NCBI RefSeq assembly: GCF_900104345.1
Contig: NZ_FNJN01000003.1
Span: forward strand, 186,001-250,000
From: Microbacterium testaceum StLB037
Lineage (GTDB): Bacteria > Actinomycetota > Actinomycetes > Actinomycetales > Microbacteriaceae
DNA: 64,000 nucleotides
Reading direction: 5' to 3'
Part shown: piece after piece, positions 9,557 through 18,017 of the stretch
Numbering within the stretch: position 1 is the first letter of the stretch
Layout: every line of letters starts with the position of its first letter
Notes under the pieces: model-generated
Seen by the model: only the letters and a program-made list of their open reading frames with translations
What the model was told of the DNA's origin: nothing
Database searches by the model: none
Translations under genes and position numbers: made by a program

Positions 9557-10117
9557 TCAGCTGATGCGGCCGAGGTACTCGCCGGTGCGAGTGTCGACCT
9601 TGATCTTCGTGCCGGTCTCGAGGAACAGGGGAACCTGCATCTCGTAGCCGGTCTCAACGGTGGCGGGCTTGGTGCCGGCCGACGAACGGTCGCCCTGCAG
9701 GCCGGGCTCGGTGTACGTCACCTCGAGGATGACGGACGGCGGCATCTCGACGTAGAGGGGGTTGCCGTTGTTGAGGGCGATCTGCACCTGCTGGTTCTCG
9801 AGCAGGAAGTTCGCGGCGTCGCCGACGGTGGCCGCGCCGACCGTGATCTGGTCGTAGTCGGCGACGTCCATGAACACGAAGCCGTCGCCGTCGTTGTACA
9901 GGTAGGTGAAGTCGCGGCGATCGACGTTCTCGGTCTCGATCTTGGCGCCGGCGTTGAAGGTCTTGTCGACGACCTTGCCGCTCATGACGTTCTTCAGCTT
10001 CGTGCGGACGAACGCGCCGCCCTTTCCGGGCTTGACGTGCTGGAACTCCACGACGCTCCAGAGCTGACCGTCGATGTTCAGGACGACGCCGTTCTTGATG
10101 TCTGCGGTGGATGCCAT
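9557..10117 (-). CDS. efp: translation elongation factor P
   Basis: 186-residue three-domain factor that rescues ribosomes stalled at polyproline. The tip loop KPGKGGAF is near residues 29-36 with Lys32 at the position that is modified in other bacteria. The length and the C-terminal OB signature ([16 protein letters not shown]) are normal. No EpmA/EpmB modification genes occur in the window. Several proteins here have proline-rich stretches (MltG, the N-terminal DUF349 region), which would make EF-P useful. The start is ATG at 10117, and the gene is followed after 2 nt by nusB. Confidence 0.97.
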   Translation of the reverse strand: MASTADIKNGVVLNIDGQLWSVVEFQHVKPGKGGAFVRTKLKNVMSGKVVDKTFNAGAKIETENVDRRDFTYLYNDGDGFVFMDVADYDQITVGAATVGDAANFLLENQQVQIALNNGNPLYVEMPPSVILEVTYTEPGLQGDRSSAGTKPATVETGYEMQVPLFLETGTKIKVDTRTGEYLGRIS

Positions 10118-10189
10118 GAGTGCCGATATTCCGTTTCGTGAGTCGAAGTGGGCGAGAGCCCGACGTCAGAGTCTACGCGATCCCCGCCG

Positions 10190-10648
10190 TCAGCCGTCTG
10201 CGAGACCCGAGATCACCTCGACGAGGAGGTCGACGGCGCGCGCGTAGCCGGGTACTCCCTCGCCGATGACGTGCACCGCGGCGACGTCGTGGATGTACGA
10301 GAAATGTCGGAAGCTCTCGCGCTCGAGGATGTTCGAGATGTGCACTTCGGCGACGGGAAGGTCGACGGATGCCAGGGCGTCGCGCAACGACACGGAGGTG
10401 TGCGTCAGCCCTCCGGCGTTGATGACGATCCCGGCGCAGTCGAGCCGCGCGGTGTGGATCTCGTCGATCAGCACGCCCTCGTGGTTGCTCTGGACGGCGC
10501 GCACCTCGAGGCCGTGACGAGCCGCTGTCTCGCTCGTCACGCGCTCGACGTCGGCGAGGGTGTCGCGACCGTAGATCTCGGGCTGCCGGGTGCCGAGCAG
10601 GTTGAGGTTCGGACCGTTGACGAGCAGCAGGCGGCGGGGCGTGGTCAT
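10190..10648 (-). CDS. aroQ: 3-dehydroquinate dehydratase, type II
   Basis: 152-residue dodecameric type II dehydroquinase converting 3-dehydroquinate to 3-dehydroshikimate. The signature NGPNLNLLGTRQPEIYG lies near residues 11-27 and carries the catalytic Tyr; the conserved VQSNHEG and EVHISN stretches are present. The ATG at 10648 was chosen by homology to the usual MTxxRRLLLVNGPN start; an in-frame GTG 9 nt upstream is possible. It serves chorismate synthesis but could also feed the adjacent QuiC catabolic branch. Only 13 nt separate it from the quiC stop, so it may be cotranscribed with quiC. Confidence 0.95.
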   Translation of the reverse strand: MTTPRRLLLVNGPNLNLLGTRQPEIYGRDTLADVERVTSETAARHGLEVRAVQSNHEGVLIDEIHTARLDCAGIVINAGGLTHTSVSLRDALASVDLPVAEVHISNILERESFRHFSYIHDVAAVHVIGEGVPGYARAVDLLVEVISGLADG

Positions 10649-10661
10649 GCTCGGCACGCTA

Positions 10662-12461
10662 TCAGCGCCGACCCTGCGCGCTCAGGCGGACCGGGGCCGT
10701 CCCCGCGCCGTATCCGGCGTAGTCGTTCACGCGCTGGACGAACTCGAGGAACACTTCGCCGATCGTGCGCGTGTAGAAGTGCAGGTATTCGCCCGCGGCG
10801 TCGCGGTCGTAGCCGAGATGCAGCTCGCGCAGCTCGTCGACCGCGGCATCCGTCATCTCGAACCGTGCGGCGAGGTCGTCGTAGTAGTTGCGGGGTATCG
10901 CGAGGGGGACGAAACCCCGCGCCCGTGCGGCGCGCGCCAGGGCGCGCACGTCGGTGCAGGCGAAGGCGACGTGCTGCGGCAGGGCGGCGCCGGCGCGCTC
11001 GCCCGCGAGGATCGGCGGTGCGACGTTGAGGGGCAGTCGCACTCCGCCGCCGGGGGCGCCGAGCACGCGGCTGGCGACGAGGCCCTGCGGCCCGGGCACC
11101 TCGGTGCTGCTGTCGACGCGCAGGGCGAACCCGGCGGTGTAGAAGAGGGTGGCTTCTTCGATCGCCTGCCAGGGCTGCGAGAGGCTCACGTGGTCGACGC
11201 CGATCACCTCGCTCGGGCGTTCGGGTTCGCCGTGCTCGAACTCCGCGACCCACGCCGGTTCGCCCTCGTCGGCGGCCTGGGCCCAGTACACCTCGGTGCC
11301 GTCGGGAGCAACGGCGCCGTCGAGTCGCTCCTCGCTCGCGTAAGTGCGGCGCCAGGCGCGCGGCACGCGGAGCTCGTCCATGCGCAGGTCGACCGCTTCG
11401 GCGTCGTCGACCTCGAGACCGATCGCCGCGAGTCGCGGCTCCCATCCCCGCGCGTGCTGTTCGTTCAGCACGACGCGCGCGTTCCCGGCGGTCCAGAGGA
11501 TCACGGGCTTCGTACGGTGGCGCCCGCGAGAGGTGAAGCCGAGCTGCCCTAGGAGCTCCTCGACCGCGGAGGTGTCCTCCGCCTTGATCTCGACGAAGTC
11601 CACCCCCGAGGGGGCCGCGGAGTCGGGAAGCATGCGCAGCGCGGCCGGCGCCGTCGGTCGGGCGCGCGCCACCGCGTCTTCGAGCCAGCGCAGCGACCGC
11701 CGCGCGTGGCGGGCCGTGCGCAGCGCGTCGGTCTGTCGGAAGGTGTCGTTGAACACCTCGAGCGACCACGGGCCCGAGTACCCGGCATCCACGATCCTCG
11801 CCGTGAAGTCCACGAGGTCGAAGTCTCCTTCGCCGGGGAAGAGGCGGTGGTGGCGACTCCACGAGAGCACGTCCATGCTCAGGCGTGGGGCGTCGGCGAG
11901 TTGGACGAAGAAGATCTTCTCGGCGGGGATCCGGGAGATGTCGGCCGGGTCGTGCCCGCGAGAGAGGATGTGGAACGAATCGAGGCAGACCCCCACCGCG
12001 GGGTGAGCGGCGAGCTCGACGATGTGCCAGGCGCGGCGGTAGTCGTCGACGAAACGGCCCCACGCGAGGGCTTCGAAGGCGATCCGGATGCCGTGCCTCT
12101 GTGCGAGGTCTCCGAGCCGGCGCAACTGCCCGGCCGACACCTCGTCGTCGTCGATCGTCGCGGTCGCGACGTTGCTGCAGCACAGCACGAGGTCGATGCC
12201 GAGGCGGTTCATGAGACGGAACTTGGCCTCGGCGCGGCGGAGAACGGCGGAGAACGCAACCTCGTCGACGCCCTCCACGTCGCGCATCGGTTGGTAGAGG
12301 TCGAGGGTGAGGTGCAGGCGGGCCGCGAGCGCGGCGATCTCCTCGGGGCTCTCGGGGGCCGCCAGCAGGTCGGGTTCGAAGATCTCGACGCCGTCGAAAC
12401 CGGCGTCGGCGCACGCGTGGAGTTTGTCGGCCAGGGTGCCGCTGATGCAGACGGTCGCCAT
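10662..12461 (-). CDS. quiC: 3-dehydroshikimate dehydratase, two-domain QuiC type
   Basis: 599-residue fusion of a sugar-phosphate isomerase/epimerase TIM barrel (about 1-270) with a 4-hydroxyphenylpyruvate-dioxygenase-like VOC domain (about 290-590). This architecture is known for bacterial QuiC1-type dehydratases that turn 3-dehydroshikimate into protocatechuate. The barrel carries metal-site motifs FEALAWG, CLDSFH and SLEVFND. I chose the ATG at 12461 (MATVCISG) over the one 12 nt upstream because GAGGA sits just before it and homologues begin alike. It is divergent from tetR with an operator between them. The VOC domain's role is unclear, as in the family generally. Confidence 0.88.
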   Translation of the reverse strand: MATVCISGTLADKLHACADAGFDGVEIFEPDLLAAPESPEEIAALAARLHLTLDLYQPMRDVEGVDEVAFSAVLRRAEAKFRLMNRLGIDLVLCCSNVATATIDDDEVSAGQLRRLGDLAQRHGIRIAFEALAWGRFVDDYRRAWHIVELAAHPAVGVCLDSFHILSRGHDPADISRIPAEKIFFVQLADAPRLSMDVLSWSRHHRLFPGEGDFDLVDFTARIVDAGYSGPWSLEVFNDTFRQTDALRTARHARRSLRWLEDAVARARPTAPAALRMLPDSAAPSGVDFVEIKAEDTSAVEELLGQLGFTSRGRHRTKPVILWTAGNARVVLNEQHARGWEPRLAAIGLEVDDAEAVDLRMDELRVPRAWRRTYASEERLDGAVAPDGTEVYWAQAADEGEPAWVAEFEHGEPERPSEVIGVDHVSLSQPWQAIEEATLFYTAGFALRVDSSTEVPGPQGLVASRVLGAPGGGVRLPLNVAPPILAGERAGAALPQHVAFACTDVRALARAARARGFVPLAIPRNYYDDLAARFEMTDAAVDELRELHLGYDRDAAGEYLHFYTRTIGEVFLEFVQRVNDYAGYGAGTAPVRLSAQGRR

Positions 12462-12483
12462 CGAGGTCCTCATGGCGGCCGAA

Positions 12484-12499
12484 TGTACCAGTTAGTACA
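12484..12499. promoter_or_regulatory. palindromic operator between quiC and tetR
   Basis: TGTACCAGTTAGTACA: outer arms TGTAC/GTACA form a perfect inverted repeat, 22 bp upstream of the quiC start and 36 bp upstream of the tetR start. A near-identical 14-bp core, GTACCRGTTAGTAC, recurs in the promoter of the dehydrogenase-transporter operon at 13338-13351. The size and dyad fit a TetR-family dimer. Inference: TetR represses quiC, itself and the other operon through these two sites. Confidence 0.72.
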
Positions 12500-12535
12500 A
12501 ACGGGGTCCACTCCCCCGTCCAGTAGGTTGAAGCC

Positions 12536-13168
12536 ATGGCCGAGGCACGTCGAGACGCCGAACGCACGCGTTCCGAACTGCTCGCGGTGGCGACGGAGGT
12601 GTTCGCCGAAGACGGCTTCTCGGGCGCCCGCGTCGACGAGATCGCCGCCCGCACGCGCACCACGAAGCGGATGATCTACTACTACTTCGGTAGCAAAGAG
12701 GGGCTCTACCGGGCCGTCCTCGAAGAGGCGTACCGCGGGATCCGCGAGGCCGAGCGCTCGATCGACGTCGATCACGCCGACCCGGTCGACGCGATCCGCG
12801 CCCTCGCGGAGCTGACCTACGACCACCACGTCGGGCACGACGCTTTCATTCGTCTCGTGGCGATCGAAAACATCCACCGCGGCACCTTCATCCGCCAGAT
12901 CGAGGGACTGCGCACCCTGTCGCAACCGGCCAAGGGTCTGCTCGACGAGATCCTCGAGCGCGGCCGCGCCGACGGCATCTTCCGCGCCGACGTCGACGCG
13001 ATCGACGTGCACCTCGTGATCAGCTCCTACTGCGTGTTCCAGGTCGCGAACCGGTACACCTTCGGGCACCTGTTCGACGTCGACCTCTCCTCCCCCGACC
13101 GCCGCCCGCACCTGCGCGCGGTGATCGGCGACGTGGTCGTCGGCTGGCTCACGGCTCCCGCGCGCTGA
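12536..13168 (+). CDS. TetR/AcrR-family regulator of the quinate/shikimate cassette
   Basis: 210-residue TetR-type regulator. The N-terminal helix-turn-helix spans about residues 25-55, with the hallmark KRMIYYYFGSKEGLYRAVL, followed by a helical ligand-binding domain. Twin palindromes flank its target genes, so it most likely represses quiC, the dehydrogenase/MFS operon and itself, with a quinate-pathway metabolite as inducer. The ligand is not deducible. Known quinate regulators in other genera are often LysR- or IclR-type, so a TetR here is notable. A TAGGTT -10-like hexamer ends 6 nt before the ATG without an SD, suggesting a leaderless transcript. Confidence 0.88.
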   Translation: MAEARRDAERTRSELLAVATEVFAEDGFSGARVDEIAARTRTTKRMIYYYFGSKEGLYRAVLEEAYRGIREAERSIDVDHADPVDAIRALAELTYDHHVGHDAFIRLVAIENIHRGTFIRQIEGLRTLSQPAKGLLDEILERGRADGIFRADVDAIDVHLVISSYCVFQVANRYTFGHLFDVDLSSPDRRPHLRAVIGDVVVGWLTAPAR

Positions 13169-13302
13169 TCGCACGGAGGGGGCATGTCGGTCCCCGGACC
13201 CTTCGGCACCCTCAGGGATCTCGCGACACGGGTGGCTGAGCCCGTCGAAGCCACCGGATACCCGCGCGGCGCCCCGGGTCCACAGCGTGCGGAATCTTGT
13301 CG

Positions 13303-13352
13303 TTGACACCACCGCGCGATCGTGGTTTCCTCTGAACGTACCGGTTAGTACA
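13303..13352 (+). promoter_or_regulatory. promoter and operator of the dehydrogenase-transporter operon
   Basis: A perfect -35 TTGACA lies at 13303-13308. At the expected 17-nt spacing the -10 is poor (TTTCCT, 13326-13331), so activity may need help or be intrinsically low. Directly downstream, CGTACCGGTTAGTACA at 13337-13352 matches the quiC-tetR operator at 14 of 16 positions. It would overlap the transcription start region, an arrangement typical of steric repression by a TetR dimer. Confidence 0.65.
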
Positions 13353-13383
13353 TAAGCCGGTGTCGCGGAGACGAAGGAGTACC

Positions 13384-14289
13384 GTGATCGACTCGCACCC
13401 CTATCTCGTGGGCCTCATCGGCACGGGCGTGCTCCCGTCGCTGACGCCGCACATGCACATGGCCGAGGCCCGCGCGCTCGGGCTCACCTACGTCTACCGC
13501 CCGCTCGATCTGACCGCTCTCGGCATCGATCCCGACCGCATCGGCGACGTGCTCGCCTGGGCCGAACGTCTCGGCTACGACGCCGTCAACGTCACCCACC
13601 CCTGCAAGCAGAGCGTGCTCGCCCGCCTCGACCGCATCGATCCGGTCGCCGCGGCCCTCGGCGCGGTCAACACCGTGCTCTTCACCCCCACCGGGCGCGT
13701 CGGACACAACACCGACACGACCGGTTTCGCCGCCGCGTTCACCGATGGGCTTCCGGATGCCGAGACCCGGCACGTCGTCCAGCTCGGCGCCGGCGGGGCG
13801 GGGTCGGCCGTCGCCGACGCGCTGCTGCGCCTGGGCACCGCCCGGCTGAGCATCGTCGATCTCGACCCGTCGCGAGCGCGGGGCCTCGCGGACGACCTCG
13901 CCGCACGGCATCCGCTCGCCCTCGTCGACACCGCCTCCCCCACCGACCTGCCCGCCGTGCTCGCCGACGCCGACGGCCTCGTGCACTGCACCCCCGTCGG
14001 CATGGCCCAGCACCCGGGACTCCCCCTCGACGCCGACCTGCTGCGGCCCGAGCTGTGGGTCGCCGACATCGTCTACCGGCCCCTCGACACCGAACTCCTC
14101 GTCACCGCGCGCGAGCGCGGATGCCGCACCCTCAGCGGCGGACGCATGGCGGTCCACCAGGCCGTCGACGCCTTCGCCCTCATCACCGGGACGCGACCCG
14201 ATCCCGACCGCATGACCGCCCATTTCCTCGACCTCGTCACCCCCGGCCCGACCGCCGACCTCCCCGTCGGCCCGGCCCTCTCCCGCTAA
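13384..14289 (+). CDS. quinate/shikimate dehydrogenase, AroE-like catabolic paralogue
   Basis: 301-residue AroE-fold NAD(P) dehydrogenase. Catalytic Lys75 sits in NVTHPCKQ and Asp111 in HNTDTTGF; the nucleotide loop GAGGAGSAV is near 133-141. The substrate loop reads SLTPHMH instead of the SxSP motif seen in the biosynthetic AroE at 19235-20071. The GTG at 13384 is preceded by GAAGGAGT. Its position with a transporter, QuiC and a dedicated regulator indicates oxidation of quinate and/or shikimate to the 3-dehydro acids for catabolism rather than chorismate synthesis. Cofactor preference (NAD versus NADP) cannot be read safely. Confidence 0.88.
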   Translation: MIDSHPYLVGLIGTGVLPSLTPHMHMAEARALGLTYVYRPLDLTALGIDPDRIGDVLAWAERLGYDAVNVTHPCKQSVLARLDRIDPVAAALGAVNTVLFTPTGRVGHNTDTTGFAAAFTDGLPDAETRHVVQLGAGGAGSAVADALLRLGTARLSIVDLDPSRARGLADDLAARHPLALVDTASPTDLPAVLADADGLVHCTPVGMAQHPGLPLDADLLRPELWVADIVYRPLDTELLVTARERGCRTLSGGRMAVHQAVDAFALITGTRPDPDRMTAHFLDLVTPGPTADLPVGPALSR

Positions 14290-14302
14290 GGAGCACTCGT
14301 CC

Positions 14303-15622
14303 ATGACCACCACCGCAACGACGCGGAAGACTCCCGTGAAGGCGGCCACCGCCAGCTTCATGGGAAGCGCCGTGGAGTACTACGACTTCTTCCTGTTCGG
14401 CTCGGCCGCCGCCCTCATCTTCCCGACCGTGTTCTTCCCGTCGGGTGACCAGGCGGCCCTCGTGATGTCGTTCGCGACCTTCGGGTTCGCGTACATCGCG
14501 CGTCCCTTCGGCGCGGTCATCCTGGGCCACTTCGGTGACCGCATCGGTCGACAGAAGGTGCTGATGTTCACCCTGCTGCTGATGGGGCTCTCGACCTTCG
14601 TCATCGGCTGCCTCCCCGGTTTCGCGCAGATCGGCTGGTTCGCTCCGGCCCTGCTCGTGCTGTGCCGCCTCGCGCAGGGGCTCTCGGCCGCCGGCGAGCA
14701 GGCGGGCGCGTCGTCGCTCACCCTCGAGCACGCCCCCGACTCGCGCCGCTCGTTCTTCACGTCGTGGACGCTCACCGGCACCCAGGGCGGGCAGATCCTC
14801 GCGGCCCTCATCTTCATCCCGGTCGTCGCCCTCCCCGATGAGATCAAGTTCTCGTGGGGCTGGCGCGTGCCGTTCTGGCTGAGCGCGGTCGTCGTGGTCG
14901 TGGCGTTCTTCATCCGCCGGAGCCTGCACGAGACGCCCGAGTTCGAGCAGGCCAAAGCCGACGGCCAGATCGCCCGCATGCCGCTCGTGCCGCTTCTGAA
15001 GAACCACTGGCGCGACGTGCTGCGCGTGATCTGCTGCGCGTTCATCGCCGCCGTGTCGACCGTGTTCGGCACGCTCGCCATCGCGTACGGCAAGGAGCAG
15101 GGACTCGATGCCAGCGTCACCCTGTGGCTCGTCGTCGTGGCCAACGTCGTCGCCCTGCTCACCCAGCCCCTGTTCGGCAAGCTCGCCGACCGGATCGGCC
15201 GCAAGCCCGTCTTCATCTACGGGGCGTTGTCGTCGGCGGTGTTCATGCCGTTCTACATGCTGTCGATGGGGGCGGGGAACACGCTCGTCACCTTCGGTCT
15301 CGCGATCCTCACCTTCTCGTGCGGGTACGCCGCGGCCAACGCCGTGTGGCCGTCGTTCTACGGCGAGATGTTCAGCGTTCGCGTGCGTTTCTCGGGCATG
15401 GCGATCGGCACGCAGCTCGGCTTTCTCATGGCCGGGTTCGCGCCGAGCATCGTCGCAGCGCTCGGCGGAGGGTCCGCCGGCGGCTGGGTCGTGATCAGCG
15501 TCTTCACCGCGGTCATCGCGGTGATCGCCTCGGTGAGCGCGCTCACCGCTCGCGAGACGAAGGACGTGCCCACCGACCAGCTGGGTCTCGCGGCCGAGCG
15601 TCGCGTCCCGGCCACGGTCTGA
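14303..15622 (+). CDS. MFS transporter, metabolite:H+ symporter (shikimate/quinate-type)
   Basis: 439 residues with about 12 membrane segments. The MHS-family signature starts GSAVEYYDFFLFGSAAAL near residues 21-38, followed by the MFS loop GHFGDRIGRQKVL and its repeat GKLADRIGRKPVF. This subfamily includes ShiA and related aromatic-acid/osmolyte proton symporters. Only 13 nt separate it from the dehydrogenase gene, and a terminator hairpin follows, so the pair is a bicistronic operon. The likely substrate is shikimate, quinate or dehydroshikimate, inferred from context. Confidence 0.9.
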   Translation: MTTTATTRKTPVKAATASFMGSAVEYYDFFLFGSAAALIFPTVFFPSGDQAALVMSFATFGFAYIARPFGAVILGHFGDRIGRQKVLMFTLLLMGLSTFVIGCLPGFAQIGWFAPALLVLCRLAQGLSAAGEQAGASSLTLEHAPDSRRSFFTSWTLTGTQGGQILAALIFIPVVALPDEIKFSWGWRVPFWLSAVVVVVAFFIRRSLHETPEFEQAKADGQIARMPLVPLLKNHWRDVLRVICCAFIAAVSTVFGTLAIAYGKEQGLDASVTLWLVVVANVVALLTQPLFGKLADRIGRKPVFIYGALSSAVFMPFYMLSMGAGNTLVTFGLAILTFSCGYAAANAVWPSFYGEMFSVRVRFSGMAIGTQLGFLMAGFAPSIVAALGGGSAGGWVVISVFTAVIAVIASVSALTARETKDVPTDQLGLAAERRVPATV

Positions 15623-15634
15623 CCTGTCACGCAG

Positions 15635-15664
15635 AGGCCCCGTCTTCTTCGGGAGGCGGGGCTT
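15635..15664 (+). terminator. rho-independent-type terminator after the MFS gene
   Basis: AGGCCCCG (15635-15642) pairs with CGGGGCTT (15657-15664) around a 14-nt loop, starting 13 nt after the MFS stop. The downstream T-tract is weak (TTCC). It also lies downstream of the convergent GNAT gene (15747-16283). Confidence 0.6.
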
Positions 15665-15746
15665 CCGCGTGCGCGGGGCTTTCGTGTCCGCGGGGTGCGG
15701 CCTCGCACGAGAGAGGACGAGGGGCGGATGCCGTCGGCTGTACGCG

Positions 15747-16283
15747 TCAGAGCCTGCGCAGAGACCTGCCCATCGCGAGCTCGGCGCCGATGGGGCCGGT
15801 GAAGGTCTCGCCCGTCGCGACGAACCCGGCGCGACGATAGACGGCCTGGGCGCGGTGGTTGTCGACGTGCACGTCGAGCGACAGCGTCTCGAAGCCCTGC
15901 TCGGCCGTCCACCGCGCGGCGGCGTCGAGCAGAGCGTCGATCGCGCCGCTGCCCCGCGCTTCGGGCGCGACGTAGACGCCCACGACGTCGGCGCGGCCGT
16001 GGGGCAGCCTCCGCCCGGTGTGGTCGATCTCGCCCGCGCGACGCACGAGCACGGTCACCGACCCGACCCACGTGTCGCCGTCTTCGGCCACGAACATCGC
16101 CGTCGAGCCGCCGGAGGCTCCGCCGGCGGCTCGTTCGTCCCAGAACGCGGGCTCGCGCTCGAGCTCCTGCTCGCGGGTGGTGAGGAAAGCGATGGATGCC
16201 ACCGGGTCGCTCACCGCGCGCAGCCGCAGTTCGCACACGCGTGCGCCTTCGCCCGCGCGCACCCGGCGCACGCCGATCGTCAC
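15747..16283 (-). CDS. GNAT-family N-acetyltransferase
   Basis: 178-residue acetyl-CoA-dependent acyltransferase fold. The AcCoA-binding region DVVGVYVAPEARGSGAIDALL is near residues 107-127, followed by LSLDVHVDNHRAQAVYRRAGF, the usual GNAT C-terminal strand-helix. The GTG at 16283 (VTIGVRRVRAGE) is favoured because upstream codons are low-complexity Arg/Pro with no homologous character. The substrate is unknown. It lies between aroB and the quinate transporter on the minus strand, so it may have arrived with that insertion. Confidence 0.82.
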   Translation of the reverse strand: MTIGVRRVRAGEGARVCELRLRAVSDPVASIAFLTTREQELEREPAFWDERAAGGASGGSTAMFVAEDGDTWVGSVTVLVRRAGEIDHTGRRLPHGRADVVGVYVAPEARGSGAIDALLDAAARWTAEQGFETLSLDVHVDNHRAQAVYRRAGFVATGETFTGPIGAELAMGRSLRRL

Positions 16284-16389
16284 TCCCGCACCCCGCCCGT
16301 GGGTGCAGGGCGCGGGGCGCGTCCCGCCCGGGTCCGGTTGCGGCTGACGAACGGGGCGTTGTCGACGGGTGTCCCCCGTCGGGCGGTGC

Positions 16390-17466
16390 TCACGCACCGA
16401 CCTCCTGGTACGCCGCGAACAGCAGCGACTCGTCGGGCGCCTGCAGCACCGTCGGGCGGGCGAGGTCGTCGAGCACGATGAACCGCAGCATGCTGCCGCG
16501 GCTCTTCTTGTCGCGCTGCATGGTCGCCTTGAGCGTCTGGAACGCGCCGGCGCGGTAGGTCGTGGGGAGCCCCAGCGACTCGAGCACCGTGCGGTGGCGC
16601 TGAGCGACGTCGTCGGACAGGCGGCCCGCGAGGCGCGACAGCTCGGCCGCGAACACCATGCCGACCGAGATCGCCGCGCCGTGGCGCCAGCGGTAGCGCT
16701 CGGCGTGCTCGATCGCGTGGCCGAGCGTGTGGCCGTAGTTCAGCACCTCGCGCAGCCCGGCCTCGCGCAGGTCCTCGCCGACGACGCGCGCCTTCATGTC
16801 GATCGCGAGCTCGACGCAGCGGCGGAAGCCCTCTCCGCGCGGATCGACGATCCCCTCAGGGTCGGCCTCGATGAGGTCGAGGATCTCGGGATGCCAGATG
16901 AAGCCCGCCTTGACCACCTCGGCGAACCCGGCGGTCGCCTCGTTCTTCGACAGCGTGTCGAGCAGGTCCAGGTCGCACACCACGGCGACCGGGGGCCAGA
17001 ACGCGCCGACGAGGTTCTTGCCCTCGGCGGTGTTGATGCCGGTCTTTCCGCCCACCGCGGCATCCACCATTCCGAGCACGGTCGTCGGAACCTGCACGAG
17101 CGCGACGCCGCGCAACCAGGTCGCCGCGACGAAGCCCGCGAGGTCGGTAACCGCTCCCCCGCCGAAACCGACGACGACGTCGGTGCGGGTGAAGTCGGCC
17201 TGTCCCATGACCTGCCAGCAGAAGGCCGCGACCTCGACGCGTTTTCCGGCCTCGGCGTCGGGGATCTCGGCGAGCAGCACCTGCCGGTCGCCCATCAGCT
17301 GCGACCGCAGCTCCTCGGCTTGCTTCGCGAGCGTCGGCGGGTGCACGACGAGCACCTTCTGCGCCCCCGCGGGGAGCGTCTCGCCGAGCGAGGCGAGCAG
17401 GCCCCGACCGATCGTGATGTCGTAGCCGGGGTCGCCGGCGACGCTGATGGTGGTGGTGTCGGTCAT
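16390..17466 (-). CDS. aroB: 3-dehydroquinate synthase
   Basis: 358-residue NAD- and Zn-dependent cyclase making 3-dehydroquinate from DAHP. It shows [13 protein letters not shown] (NAD site), [19 protein letters not shown], and the zinc ligand motif [12 protein letters not shown]. The ATG overlaps the aroK stop by 4 nt (17463-17466), indicating translational coupling. In many actinobacteria aroQ and efp follow directly; here they are displaced by about 5.7 kb containing the GNAT gene and the catabolic cassette. Confidence 0.97.
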   Translation of the reverse strand: MTDTTTISVAGDPGYDITIGRGLLASLGETLPAGAQKVLVVHPPTLAKQAEELRSQLMGDRQVLLAEIPDAEAGKRVEVAAFCWQVMGQADFTRTDVVVGFGGGAVTDLAGFVAATWLRGVALVQVPTTVLGMVDAAVGGKTGINTAEGKNLVGAFWPPVAVVCDLDLLDTLSKNEATAGFAEVVKAGFIWHPEILDLIEADPEGIVDPRGEGFRRCVELAIDMKARVVGEDLREAGLREVLNYGHTLGHAIEHAERYRWRHGAAISVGMVFAAELSRLAGRLSDDVAQRHRTVLESLGLPTTYRAGAFQTLKATMQRDKKSRGSMLRFIVLDDLARPTVLQAPDESLLFAAYQEVGA

Positions 17467-18017
17467 GCCGTCTCTCCGGCCGGCACACGGCGTGCCCAGG
17501 CCACGATGTCGTCCACGACCCGCGAGAGCGGGCCGGACGAGGTGTCGAATGCGATGTCGGCCGTCTGCTCGTAGACGGGTCGTCGCTCGTCGAAGATGCG
17601 CTGCCAGCGTGCGACGGGGTCTTCTCCGCCGAGCAACGGCCGCTCGTCGCCGTGGATCCGGGATGCCACGACATGCGGCGCCACCGTCAGCAGCACGACG
17701 TGATGCGCGCGCAGGCGTTCGCGCGTCAGCGGGTCGAGCACTGCTCCCCCGCCGAGCGCCACGACACCGCCGCGGGCCAGGGCCTCGACGACCGCGTCGC
17801 GCTCCAGGGCGCGGAAGTGCGGTTCGCCGTGGGCGACGAACAGTGCCGGGATCGGACCGTGGTCGCGCACGACGAGCTTGTCGGTGTCGGTGAACGGCGT
17901 TCCGAGCGCGCGCGCCACGCGACGGCCCACGCTCGTCTTTCCCGCCCCCATCGGCCCGATGAGTACGACGGCGGGACCCGCGGACGCGGTCTCGGAAGCG
18001 GCGTCAGGCGAGGTCAT
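17463..18017 (-). CDS. aroK: shikimate kinase
   Basis: 184-residue P-loop kinase phosphorylating shikimate. Walker [10 protein letters not shown] is at about residues 21-29, the shikimate-binding TDTDKLV is near 43-49, the GGGAVL motif near 89-94, and the lid arginines lie in GDERPLLGG. The N-terminus is slightly extended (about 15 residues, Ala/Ser-rich). The start overlaps the aroC end by 14 nt and the stop overlaps aroB by 4 nt. It is part of the aroE-aroC-aroK-aroB order common in actinobacteria. Confidence 0.96.
   Translation of the reverse strand: MTSPDAASETASAGPAVVLIGPMGAGKTSVGRRVARALGTPFTDTDKLVVRDHGPIPALFVAHGEPHFRALERDAVVEALARGGVVALGGGAVLDPLTRERLRAHHVVLLTVAPHVVASRIHGDERPLLGGEDPVARWQRIFDERRPVYEQTADIAFDTSSGPLSRVVDDIVAWARRVPAGETA

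Noticed and set aside
13384..14289. Treating the AroE-like gene as the biosynthetic aroE
   Set aside because: A better aroE lies inside the aro operon (19235-20071). This copy has a divergent substrate loop and a catabolic context with its own regulator and transporter.
15635..15664. A riboswitch between the MFS and GNAT genes
   Set aside because: The only structure is a simple terminator hairpin after the MFS stop; no conserved riboswitch core was recognised.
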